DNA of 64,000 bases. Source: Flavobacterium cupreum (GTDB taxonomy: Bacteria > Bacteroidota > Bacteroidia > Flavobacteriales > Flavobacteriaceae). The position numbers and the translations under genes were made by a program. Position 1 is the stretch's first letter; each line of letters starts with the position of its first letter. Under the pieces are notes generated by a model, which was not told the DNA's origin, did not search any database, and worked only from the letters and a program-made list of their open reading frames with translations. Positions 54,141 through 62,505 of this stretch are shown here, in pieces. The stretch spans positions 167,788-231,787 of the forward strand of contig NZ_QWDM01000009.1 of NCBI RefSeq assembly GCF_003996965.1, read 5' to 3'.

Positions 54141-55169
54141 CTATTTCACCAGTACACTTTTATACTTCACGATATCTTTTAAGACAATACCTGTGCCTCT
54201 TACAACGGCTCTCAAAGGATCTTCTGCAATATAAACGGGTAATTCTGTTTTTTGGGAAAGCCTTTTATCAAGACCACGCAGCATGGCGCCTCCTCCTGCC
54301 AGGTACAAACCCGTATTGTAAATATCGGCAGCCAGTTCGGGCGGTGTTACGGAAAGCGTTACCATGATGGCATCTTCAATTCGCTGTATGGATTTGTCCA
54401 GTGCTTTTGCAATTTCCCTGAAGCTCACCCGTACCTCTTTCGGTTTTCCGGTAAGCAAATCCCTTCCTCGGACGGTTATATCTTCAGGAGCGTCTTCCAG
54501 GTCTTCCGTTGCGGCACCCACCTCAATTTTTATTCTTTCGGCAGAACCTTCCCCAATATACAAGTTATGGTGTGTTCGCATATAATACAGGATATCATTA
54601 GTAAAAACATCACCGGCAATTTTTATCGATTTATCGCAAATGATTCCTCCAAGTGCAATTACCGCAATTTCTGTAGTTCCACCGCCAATATCCACGATGA
54701 TATTTCCTTTCGGCTGCATCACATCCAGACCAATTCCGATAGCAGCGGCCATAGGTTCGTGAATTAAGAACACTTCCTTTCCGTTTACGCGTTCGCAGGA
54801 TTCTTTTACCGCTCGCATTTCCACCTCGGTAATACCACTGGGAATACAAACGACCATTCGCAGTGCGGGCGTAAAAAAGTTTTTCTTGATCTGCGGAATA
54901 TTTTTGATAAACCAGCTGATCATTTTTTCAGAAGCATCAAAATCTGCAATTACCCCGTCTTTAAGCGGACGAATGGTTTTAATATTTTCGTGTGTCTTAC
55001 CCTGCATCAAACTGGCCTCCTGGCCTACCGCAATAATTTTCCCGTTTCGAATATCCCTGGCCACTATGGAAGGACTATCTACTACGATTTTTCCATCGTA
55101 AATTATCAAAGTATTTGCGGTTCCCAAATCCATAGCTATTTCCACTATCATAAAATCAAATAAGCCCAT
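54141..55169 (-). CDS. mreB: MreB/Mbl-type actin-like protein
   Basis: A 342-residue protein from ATG 55169; readings from 55256 add an unrelated 29-residue lead. The MreB signatures are MDLGTANTLIIYDGKIVVDS, PSGITEVEMRAVKESCERVN, IHEPMAAAIGIGLDVMQPKG and NIIVDIGGGTTEIAVIALGG, with GLYLAGGGAMLRGLDKRLS at the C-terminus. MreB filaments organise wall synthesis, but no MreC/MreD/RodA genes are nearby, so this may be a paralogue. Confidence 0.93.
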   Translation of the reverse strand: MGLFDFMIVEIAMDLGTANTLIIYDGKIVVDSPSIVARDIRNGKIIAVGQEASLMQGKTHENIKTIRPLKDGVIADFDASEKMISWFIKNIPQIKKNFFTPALRMVVCIPSGITEVEMRAVKESCERVNGKEVFLIHEPMAAAIGIGLDVMQPKGNIIVDIGGGTTEIAVIALGGIICDKSIKIAGDVFTNDILYYMRTHHNLYIGEGSAERIKIEVGAATEDLEDAPEDITVRGRDLLTGKPKEVRVSFREIAKALDKSIQRIEDAIMVTLSVTPPELAADIYNTGLYLAGGGAMLRGLDKRLSQKTELPVYIAEDPLRAVVRGTGIVLKDIVKYKSVLVK

Positions 55170-55564
55170 AATATAGTTTTGTTTAAGAACGTTGATTGTT
55201 ATTGTTTTATTCTCTCCAAAATAAGAAAATTCGAACGCAGCCCTAAAATTTAACAACAGCAGCCGTTGCAGATACGGTGAAATATTTCGTCGGAAAGGTC
55301 TGAGGTTTAAAATGATAAGCAGTATGGGGTTCGAATTGAAATGTGTTTTCCCAAACCGGAAGAATGAAGTGAATTTACGATTATTTTTCGCATAAACACC
55401 TATAAATTATGCAACTATAATTTATTTTTCTATAATAAATCCGAAAGATCTCTGGGTAAATTTGTAATACAGCTTTAAGAGTAATTCCGAATCGTAATTA
55501 ATTTGAAAAAATACGATCGGCTTATTTCAGAAGAAAAATATAATTAATTAAAAAAAACAGCGTC

Positions 55565-55936
55565 ATGGAAAAGCAAAACAGCAACGAATACGGTCACACA
55601 GACCCGGATTTTATTGATCAGAATACGCTGGTTGATGGAAATACAATTGAAAACGAAGATCAGTTCAGACATAAAACCAATACAGAACAACTACCCGAAT
55701 TCGGAGAAAGTGATCCTGATTATATAGATCAGAATACGCCCGTTGATCCTGATAATTATGCAAAGGACGAAGATCCGTACCAATATCAGGAGGAATTCAT
55801 CAAAGAGATGGAAATCACACCGACTGAATCTCAAAACCATTCAGACGTCAGATCAGAAAATGATCCGGACGACGAGTCAATTACCAATGATGATGACGAT
55901 GTGATCAACAATGAAGACGAGGAAGAGGAAGTATAA
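55565..55936 (+). CDS. Acidic repeat protein of unknown function
   Basis: A 123-residue, very acidic protein. The motif DPDFIDQNTLVD and later SDPDYIDQNTPVDPDNY repeat about 40 residues apart, and the C-terminus is a run of Asp/Glu (DEEEEEV). It has no signal peptide or membrane segment and is probably disordered. The gap 55170-55564 upstream holds no other gene. It ends at a good terminator. I do not recognise a family. Confidence 0.75.
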   Translation: MEKQNSNEYGHTDPDFIDQNTLVDGNTIENEDQFRHKTNTEQLPEFGESDPDYIDQNTPVDPDNYAKDEDPYQYQEEFIKEMEITPTESQNHSDVRSENDPDDESITNDDDDVINNEDEEEEV

Positions 55937-55973
55937 AAGAGTAGGATTAGTAAACATATTATAGTTTCAAAGC

Positions 55974-56003
55974 AAAAAGGCGTACGTAACAGTAGGCCTT
56001 TTT
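55974..56003 (+). terminator. Terminator after the acidic repeat protein gene
   Basis: AAAAAGGC (55974-55981) pairs with GCCTTTTT (55996-56003), followed by T and then CG. Confidence 0.75.
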
Positions 56004-56177
56004 TCGTGTTTAAACGCGGCAAAACAAGTACATAAATCACATTATTTTCTGTAATTTGTCTTTTTCTAAAACTCTTTAGAAACTTAAAATCCTTACATTT
56101 ACCCGCTGGCTAACCAAATTACGCTGTACAAACAATCAATTCAGCAGCGTCAGGCCAATTAATTTTAAGCAGTCAAG

Positions 56178-56915
56178 ATGGAAAAACATACTGTATCAGT
56201 AGCATCGTTACCCTTAGATGATCATACACTATCGAATATTCAAATTAAGAAAGCCCATTTGTTGCCGGATCCGGAATCGCGGCTGGATTCTATGGAAATG
56301 AAAGAAAAACCACTAATGGATGCGACCATTCCATACCGGGACCTGACAGATACCGCCAGCAAAAAAGAAAGTATTGCCCGGATTATTGATAAACTGGACG
56401 TGGAAACCAGTCTTAGATATCAAAGAACTGTAGAGGACACCTACTGCAATGTCTACTCTTACGATTACTGCTATTTTGCCCAAGTATATGTCCCAACAGT
56501 CTGGTGGACACCCGAATCCCTGGAAAAAATTCTGCAGGGACAAGATGTAGAAGCCGTTTTTGAACAAACCGTAGACCGCATTTATTCCAGTGCCATACAC
56601 GACTGGTTTTTACAATGGGGACCGAATTTTGGGTGGGAAAGAATGTTTACCGCTGAAGAAATCCAGCAGAAGGTAAATGCCCATGGCGGAATTGGAATAA
56701 TCTGCGCCAAAAGAAGGGAAAAAGGACTCTCCGGACATATTGTGCCCGTAGTTCCTGAAACTGATCTGCATCAGGCGTACCGTGAAAATGGTGTTGTGGT
56801 GTATCCGCTGCAGTCACAGGCAGGAAAACTGAATTACAATTACTTTTCGGAGGTCAGAAAAGACTGGTGGAATGATGAACTGTATTCCTCTTATGTGTTT
56901 TATTACCACGAATAA
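56178..56915 (+). CDS. Possible papain-like cysteine amidase domain protein
   Basis: A 245-residue protein without a signal peptide. VEDTYCNVYSYDYCYFAQVY places a Cys before aromatic residues, and EKGLSGHIVPVVPETDL places a His about 100 residues later, a Cys-His layout found in NlpC/P60- or CHAP-like amidases, in which TxCNxxxxD often precedes GHxxxV. GWERMFTAEEIQQKVNAHGG between them also resembles such domains. This assignment is tentative. If right, it could cut peptidoglycan or peptide conjugates. It is co-directional with the acidic protein and the following gene. Confidence 0.5.
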   Translation: MEKHTVSVASLPLDDHTLSNIQIKKAHLLPDPESRLDSMEMKEKPLMDATIPYRDLTDTASKKESIARIIDKLDVETSLRYQRTVEDTYCNVYSYDYCYFAQVYVPTVWWTPESLEKILQGQDVEAVFEQTVDRIYSSAIHDWFLQWGPNFGWERMFTAEEIQQKVNAHGGIGIICAKRREKGLSGHIVPVVPETDLHQAYRENGVVVYPLQSQAGKLNYNYFSEVRKDWWNDELYSSYVFYYHE

Positions 56916-57213
56916 AAATACAATTCGCCGGATGGTTTCAACATTCAAAAAAAAATATTGATTATCAGTGAGTTAACTACTTGGAAATACGATAATAAAA
57001 AACTACTTTTGCAACTTAGAAAAAACAAGAACAGCAAAAGTTGTGATTTAGCCGTTCCCCTGCTTAAATTATTGATACAAAAGCGATTAATAACACTGGT
57101 AATTTTATAGCCTTATTATAAAATTTTACTCCTTATTTGATCTTTCCGTCGATAAAAAGTGCGAAATTTCTAAAATACAAATTCCTATATTTTTAAAAGT
57201 AAACGAAAACTTT

Positions 57214-57248
57214 TATAATGGAGGCAGTAATGTGCTTCATCCATTATA
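57214..57248 (+). other. Hairpin upstream of the amidoligase-like gene
   Basis: TATAATGGA (57214-57222) and TCCATTATA (57240-57248) are perfect 9-bp arms with a 17-base loop, 95 nt before the ATG at 57344. The rest of the 428-bp gap 56916-57343 is AT-rich without a gene or clear promoter. It could be an RNA leader structure or an operator. Confidence 0.5.
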
Positions 57249-57343
57249 GGTTTCCTGTCTCTAATGGTAACGCGGATTTGTATCTTCAAATGAAATAATG
57301 CTTTAAAAATTATAATTAACCTTAAAAAAGAAAGTAAGTATAA

Positions 57344-58885
57344 ATGAAAGACAATCAGACAAAAAAATATTATTGGGGAATAGGATTGGAAAACGAAACC
57401 TACATGCAGTTTGAAGAACCCCTGATAGTTTCTGGTGAATTTATACAAGAAAAAATTGGCTTTGAGAAATATAGTATTGATTACAGAAAATGCTATAAAC
57501 CTGAAAGCCTGGCTCCTATGCTGAAAAAAGCTTTTAGCCTTACGGAAAGCTATAAAGTAAGCCGGATGATGAACAGTCATTCTCTGGAAAAGCTCGATAT
57601 CAATTATCAGCACAAAACGTTATCGCCCATAAAACCATTAATCGATACGGAAAGTGGTGAGACGATTGCACAACCGCTTGAAAATCCGGAGTATCTGGGC
57701 AAATCGATTATGGAACTTTTCCTGGAAGATCAGCCGTACAACATTCAGAGTATGATTACCCAGAGAAACAAAACGATGGGATCTGTACATTTTGATGGTG
57801 ATTCGATCGAATTTGTAACCAAATATTTTGAAAACAGAACCATCGCTGATTCCTGCAAAGAACTGAAAGCGACGAAAAAACTGTTTCTGGACAAAATCAA
57901 CGAATCGTCTGTGCTCAACGGAAAATTAAATTTTCCGGATTACAACAACGGCCTGAATATGTTTATGACGAATCAGGAAAACCTGGTGTTGTTCAATAAC
58001 GGAACGTACCATTTTCATATCACCTTACCGTCATTAACGGAAGACAGCAGAATTGTGGATTACAATGAATTTGAAAAAACACATGCCAACGCCATTTATT
58101 TATTACAATGGTTTGAGCCTTTTTTCATAGCCACTCTTGGAAGTCCTGATATTATGGGCGTGATCAGTGATAAATACAGCTTAGACAAAAAATTTACTTT
58201 GGGTTCCATGAGAAATGCCATGTCCCGTTACATTGGCGTGGGAACTTACAATAAGGCAATGCCAAAAGGCAAAATCCTAACCTACAAGGTAGACGATTTC
58301 AGAAAACTGCTGAAATTTGAAAAAGAAGAAAACATTTGGTGGCGCGATCAGATTGAAGCCGAAATGGAATATGAAATGCTTTCGGAAGTGGGACTTGATT
58401 TTAATCAGGAAAAAATGTACCAGAGCGGTTTCGAATTCAGAAGTTTTGACGAATTCCCGGCGGAGTACTTAAACGATGTTCTTTTCTCCATTATTCTGAT
58501 TTGCGAACATTCCCTAAACCTGCCTGATGTGCAGTGGGGACACGACAGCAAAGCGTGGAATAACCTGGTTTTTAAAACCTTAAAAATGGGTTATGCTACT
58601 GAAATCAATGAAGAGGAAAAGAAAGAGCTTCTGGATTTACTGCAACTGTTAAATCCATCAGATTCTAATTACAGCACGCTACAATCAGAATTTGAAGCCA
58701 TCACCATGCTCGATCAATTTTTCTTTAAAATTCTGGCTGTTTTACATGACAAATACAAGGACAACAATTTCTGCGTGGATGCGATGTACGGACAAAAAGC
58801 AAGTTTCCCTCCAAAATGGGACAACTTCAATAAATACCAAACCGAAAGGCATTTACAGCAAATCGGTTCGTTCTGCGATAACTAA
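57344..58885 (+). CDS. Possible COOH-NH2 ligase (glutamine-synthetase/GCS-like fold) protein
   Basis: A 513-residue soluble protein. WGIGLENETYMQFEEP near the N-terminus has the G-x-E-x-E pattern, FNNGTYHFHITLPSL gives a His-x-His-type strand, and FEFRSFDEFPAEYL resembles the E-x-R strand of glutamate-cysteine-ligase-like amidoligases. The HANAIYLLQWFEPFFIATLG helix also fits that fold. No membrane segment is present. Such enzymes join carboxylates to amines using ATP, sometimes tagging peptides. The family assignment is from motif spacing only. It ends at a strong terminator. Confidence 0.42.
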   Translation: MKDNQTKKYYWGIGLENETYMQFEEPLIVSGEFIQEKIGFEKYSIDYRKCYKPESLAPMLKKAFSLTESYKVSRMMNSHSLEKLDINYQHKTLSPIKPLIDTESGETIAQPLENPEYLGKSIMELFLEDQPYNIQSMITQRNKTMGSVHFDGDSIEFVTKYFENRTIADSCKELKATKKLFLDKINESSVLNGKLNFPDYNNGLNMFMTNQENLVLFNNGTYHFHITLPSLTEDSRIVDYNEFEKTHANAIYLLQWFEPFFIATLGSPDIMGVISDKYSLDKKFTLGSMRNAMSRYIGVGTYNKAMPKGKILTYKVDDFRKLLKFEKEENIWWRDQIEAEMEYEMLSEVGLDFNQEKMYQSGFEFRSFDEFPAEYLNDVLFSIILICEHSLNLPDVQWGHDSKAWNNLVFKTLKMGYATEINEEEKKELLDLLQLLNPSDSNYSTLQSEFEAITMLDQFFFKILAVLHDKYKDNNFCVDAMYGQKASFPPKWDNFNKYQTERHLQQIGSFCDN

Positions 58886-58904
58886 AATATATCCAAAAAA
58901 TACA

Positions 58905-58940
58905 AAAACGGGACAAAGAAAAACTTCTTTGTCCCGTTTT
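58905..58940 (+). terminator. Strong intrinsic terminator
   Basis: AAAACGGGACAAAGAA (58905-58920) and TTCTTTGTCCCGTTTT (58925-58940) form a perfect 16-bp stem with a 4-base loop and T run. Confidence 0.95.
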
Positions 58941-59048
58941 TTATTCAAGGAGATTTATACTCAATAACAAAGTGCCATAAATTATCAAATAACAAAATAA
59001 CAATTGTTGTCCAATTATCAAATAACACAATGCTTTAAATTACCTGAT

Positions 59049-59115
59049 TGTCACCCTCAGCGGAGTCGAAGGCTTTTTTCACATGAACGGGGCTTCGACT
59101 ACGCTCAGCCTGACA
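59049..59115. repeat. CTGAGCGGAGTCGAAG dispersed hairpin, copy 2
   Basis: TGTCACCCTCAGCGGAGTCG (59049 on, to 59071) pairs with CTTCGACTACGCTCAGCCTG (59093 on, to 59115), with a few mismatches. The same family is at 50281-50347. Such elements occur widely in bacterial genomes as dispersed hairpins. Confidence 0.82.
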
Positions 59116-59139
59116 CTGTTTTTGATTACATTCCATGAT

Positions 59140-59350
59140 CTAATTATCTAGTTATCTCACTTTCCAATTATCTCATTTCCAATTATCTCATTTTCAATTA
59201 TCTCATTTCCCAATTATCCAATTATCTCATTTTCAAATTATCTCATTTTTCCAATTATCTCATTTTCCAATTATCTAATTACCCAATTATCTCATTCCCA
59301 ATTATCCAATTATCTCATTTTCCAATTATCCAATTATCTAATTATCTAAT
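59140..59350. repeat. CCAATTATCTCATTTT short-word array
   Basis: About a dozen imperfect copies of AATTATCTCATTTTC/AATTATCCAATTATC run for 210 bp. The gap 58886-59354 also contains the terminator and the hairpin above; there is no ORF. Confidence 0.8.
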
Positions 59351-59354
59351 TAAA

Positions 59355-60455
59355 TCAGGGAATTATTCTATCATTTCTTAACCTTTCAAATAATTCAAAA
59401 AACGAATCTTTAGTATCCTTATACCCCGTAAACCCTAACTTTCTGCTTCCTGACATATCAGTCATCACTTCCAGCGGACGCCCTAAATCAAGATCCGTAT
59501 GCCATGCCGATGCTAGCTGATCCAGGTTTCCTTCGATCAAATGGTTTTCTTTTGTGATGGCACGCCAGCTTTCATGTTTGGTATTTAGTACTGTTTCCAG
59601 TGGCTGAATCGTCCCGCTGTACCCCTCGAATTCAATCTGAAACCACTCCGCAATCTTTGGCCAAAGCCATTTCCAGCGAAAAACATCTCCATTAGCGGTA
59701 TTAAAAGCCTGATTGTGGGCTTCAGGAGTACTTGCAGCCCATATAATCTGGTCGGCCAGGATTTTAGCATCCGTAACATCAGAGACCCCTTTCCATTGTG
59801 CTTCTGAACCCGGCCATACAAACGGAGTTCCTTCCTGTTTGCAGATCGTCGCGTAAACTGCTAATGTAGTTCCGAGATTCATCGCATTCCCGATCGTTTT
59901 TCCAATCAAAGTATGCGGGCGGTGTACATTCCAGCTGAAGCCATCACGCGCAGCAGCTTCATACACTTCATCTTCCTGAGCGTAATAAAAATTGGGCAGG
60001 TCTAATCGCGGCTGTTCTTCCCTTAATGGAGTTTCCGGTAACGTTCCGCTTTTGGCATAAGCGTCAAAGGGCCCTAAATAATGTTTTAAGCCCGTTACTA
60101 AAGAAACATGTTGTATGGATTTTTTAGGAGATAATACGTCCAGTACATTTCGAACCATGGCGCTATTGACCCTGATATTTTCGTCTTCGGTATCCTTTCG
60201 CATCCAGGTCGTAAAAAAAACATGTGTAGGCGCAATATCTTTTAAGGCAGCCGTTAATGATTCGGTATTAAGCAAATCAGCGGCAACCGGAATCAAACCT
60301 TCGGTATCACTTTTCGGATTGCGGGAAAGTCCAAAGACAGTCCATCCTATTTCCAGCAGTTTTTTTGCAAGATTACTTCCGGCGATACCGGTTGCTCCTA
60401 CCACCAACGCGCTATTGCCTGCTGTTTCCTGTATTGGTAATTTTTGAGAATTCAT
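59355..60455 (-). CDS. PRISE-type (progesterone 5-beta-reductase/iridoid-synthase-like) SDR
   Basis: A 366-residue protein. The N-terminus has LVVGATGIAGSNLAKKLLE for NAD(P) binding and FGLSRNPKSDTEG. The active-site region NFYYAQEDEVYEAAARDGFS with FSWNVHRPHTLIG matches the PRISE group, in which the Tyr and Lys reduce activated enones. It probably reduces electrophilic alkenes. It is divergent from nothing; the Crp/Fnr gene at 60541-61125 is upstream on the same strand. Confidence 0.86.
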   Translation of the reverse strand: MNSQKLPIQETAGNSALVVGATGIAGSNLAKKLLEIGWTVFGLSRNPKSDTEGLIPVAADLLNTESLTAALKDIAPTHVFFTTWMRKDTEDENIRVNSAMVRNVLDVLSPKKSIQHVSLVTGLKHYLGPFDAYAKSGTLPETPLREEQPRLDLPNFYYAQEDEVYEAAARDGFSWNVHRPHTLIGKTIGNAMNLGTTLAVYATICKQEGTPFVWPGSEAQWKGVSDVTDAKILADQIIWAASTPEAHNQAFNTANGDVFRWKWLWPKIAEWFQIEFEGYSGTIQPLETVLNTKHESWRAITKENHLIEGNLDQLASAWHTDLDLGRPLEVMTDMSGSRKLGFTGYKDTKDSFFELFERLRNDRIIP

Positions 60456-60540
60456 AAGTACTTTATTTTTTACAAAGGTACTTTCAAAACAGGCTTCGGG
60501 AAGATGACTTAAAACAAGAAATTCAATTGATCCAGATCAA

Positions 60541-61125
60541 CTATTTGGGTCCAATGATGACGTTTTTCTTTAACCTGCTTAGTGTTTCCGGCGAAAGGCC
60601 AAGATACGAAGCCAATAAATTTTGGGGAATCCGCTTCATCAGATCAGGGTTGTTTTCTACCAGATGCCTGTATTTTTCTTCCGCAGTATGGGTATGCGAA
60701 CTTATTAATCTCCGCTCTTTTGTAATTAAGCTGTTTTGAAAAAGCAAACGGAAATAACGGTCCATTACAGGAACTTCAATCGTTAAATTTTCGAAATCTT
60801 CCCTCGTAATGAGCAGGACTTCCGAATCTTCCATAGCATCAATACTGTAAAAGGAAATGCCGCCACTAAAGAAACTGCTCATATCTGATGTCCACCAGCC
60901 TTCCGGTGAAAACTGGTTGATATGTTCATTGCCTTTATCATCGGAATGGTATGATTTTAAAAGTCCTTTCGAAACAAATGTAAGGTAGGTACAGACATGG
61001 CCTTCTACCACGACAAACTGTTTTTTCTTCAGTTTCTTAGGTTTAAAAAAAGTCTTTATTACTTCTTTTTCCTCCTGCGTTAACCGGACTTTTTCTTCAA
61101 GATGTTTAAAAATGATATCGTACAT
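60541..61125 (-). CDS. Crp/Fnr-family transcriptional regulator
   Basis: A 194-residue protein. The sensor barrel shows KKKQFVVVEGHVCTYLTFVS, KGLLKSYHSDDKGNEHINQF and SPEGWWTSDMSSFFSGGISF. The C-terminal HTH is IPQNLLASYLGLSPETLSRL. No Fe-S Cys set is visible. It lies 85 bp upstream of the PRISE reductase gene, which it may regulate. Confidence 0.88.
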   Translation of the reverse strand: MYDIIFKHLEEKVRLTQEEKEVIKTFFKPKKLKKKQFVVVEGHVCTYLTFVSKGLLKSYHSDDKGNEHINQFSPEGWWTSDMSSFFSGGISFYSIDAMEDSEVLLITREDFENLTIEVPVMDRYFRLLFQNSLITKERRLISSHTHTAEEKYRHLVENNPDLMKRIPQNLLASYLGLSPETLSRLKKNVIIGPK

Positions 61126-61364
61126 TCTGATGTTTACTTTAGGAATTATGAAGTTTAAACAAATGTAGGGTATTTATTTTTTAACTTAAATGATCCCGAT
61201 AACAGACTTATTGAAAACATGATTAAGAATACCATTTAAAAATATCCGGTAACTCCAAATTTAGCGTGAACCTAAAAACACGTATTTATACTTTAAGCGG
61301 AAAGCCACAAATGGATTAATTTTGGTTCATTCTAAAATCGATCTCACTCCTAACCTGCCAAAAT

Positions 61365-62285
61365 ATGCCCTGGATTATTCTTGAAAAACTATGGAAACGC
61401 ACGCTGCATCCCACCGGCTTAGCTGGTGCAACTGACAGTCAGGACTGGGATACCGAAATGAAAACGCTCTATCAGCTGGGTATTGGCATGGAAGATACGT
61501 TACAGTTTTTATATTTTGAAAAACCTGATTTTGAAACCTTTAAAACCTGGATTACGGCTAAAAAGAAAAACGAAAACAGCGGGGCTGAGGATTCTGAGGA
61601 TAAAGTGCTTTCTGAACAGGATCTTGAATTCTGGAATCAAAATGGCTACGTTATTGTAAAAAACGCTATTTCGAAAGCAGATTGCGAAGCTACCCAGCAG
61701 GCGATCTGGGATTTCCTGAAAATGGATCCCGCCAACAAAGAAACCTGGTACAATCGGCATGAAAATCAAAAAGGACTGATGCTTAATTTTTCAGATCATG
61801 AAACGTTAAACCGCAACCGGTTTTCCCCAAGAATAAAAAAAGCATACGAACAGCTTTATAACACCACCAAAATTTACAAAACGATTGACAAAGTGAGTTT
61901 TAATCCTCCTGAAAATGACTCATTTGTTTTTTTAGGAAGTCCGCTGCATTGGGATACGAGTTTAAGGCAGCCCATTCCGTTTGGGCTTCAGGGCCTGCTC
62001 TACCTCACCGATTGCGGAATTCACGATGGTGCATTCCATTGCGTTCCCGGCTTTCATAACGAAGTAAAAGACTGGCTGAAAAACCTGGAACCACATGAAA
62101 ATCCAAGAGAAAAAGCAATTCAGACTTTACACCCAAAACCCATCACAGGAAACGCCGGCGATTTTATCATCTGGAACAATACCTTACCGCACTGTGCCGC
62201 TCCAAACAGGGGAAAAAGCCCGAGAATGGTTCAGTATCTTACCTATTTCCCGGAAGATTATGATACGTCGGGGGAATGGCTGTAA
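61365..62285 (+). CDS. Phytanoyl-CoA dioxygenase (PhyH) family protein
   Basis: A 306-residue 2-oxoglutarate/Fe(II) oxygenase. WNQNGYVIVKNAISKADCEA opens the domain; the facial triad is LHWDTSLRQPIPFGLQG (His and Asp) with LPHCAAPNRGKSPRMVQYLT (distal His and the 2-oxoglutarate Arg). The N-terminal 70 residues are extra to the fold and may bind the substrate. The hydroxylated molecule is unknown. The gene is monocistronic; 62286-62505 downstream holds no gene. Confidence 0.85.
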   Translation: MPWIILEKLWKRTLHPTGLAGATDSQDWDTEMKTLYQLGIGMEDTLQFLYFEKPDFETFKTWITAKKKNENSGAEDSEDKVLSEQDLEFWNQNGYVIVKNAISKADCEATQQAIWDFLKMDPANKETWYNRHENQKGLMLNFSDHETLNRNRFSPRIKKAYEQLYNTTKIYKTIDKVSFNPPENDSFVFLGSPLHWDTSLRQPIPFGLQGLLYLTDCGIHDGAFHCVPGFHNEVKDWLKNLEPHENPREKAIQTLHPKPITGNAGDFIIWNNTLPHCAAPNRGKSPRMVQYLTYFPEDYDTSGEWL

Positions 62286-62505
62286 TTCCTCTCAGCAGCA
62301 CTCCAGCGAGAATCTTTTTCCGGTATTGCGGCAGCTGCATAACTTCGCATCAGAATACTGAAACCGACCACTATTTTTGTTACAATTTAGAACAATCCCG
62401 TCCATACATCCTACTCTAATCTGTGCTATTTTTGCAGGTGCGATTTTCAACTTCTTAAGAATCAATGAAAATCAACTAATAAAGCTGCCCCTAATTTAGT
62501 TCCGG

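Noticed and set aside
54252..54767. 171-codon frame on the plus strand opposite mreB
   Set aside because: Antisense to highly conserved MreB sequence and no homology signal; a shadow.
59140..59350. AATTATCTC array as a CRISPR or coding repeat
   Set aside because: Short imperfect words without spacers, many stops in all frames.
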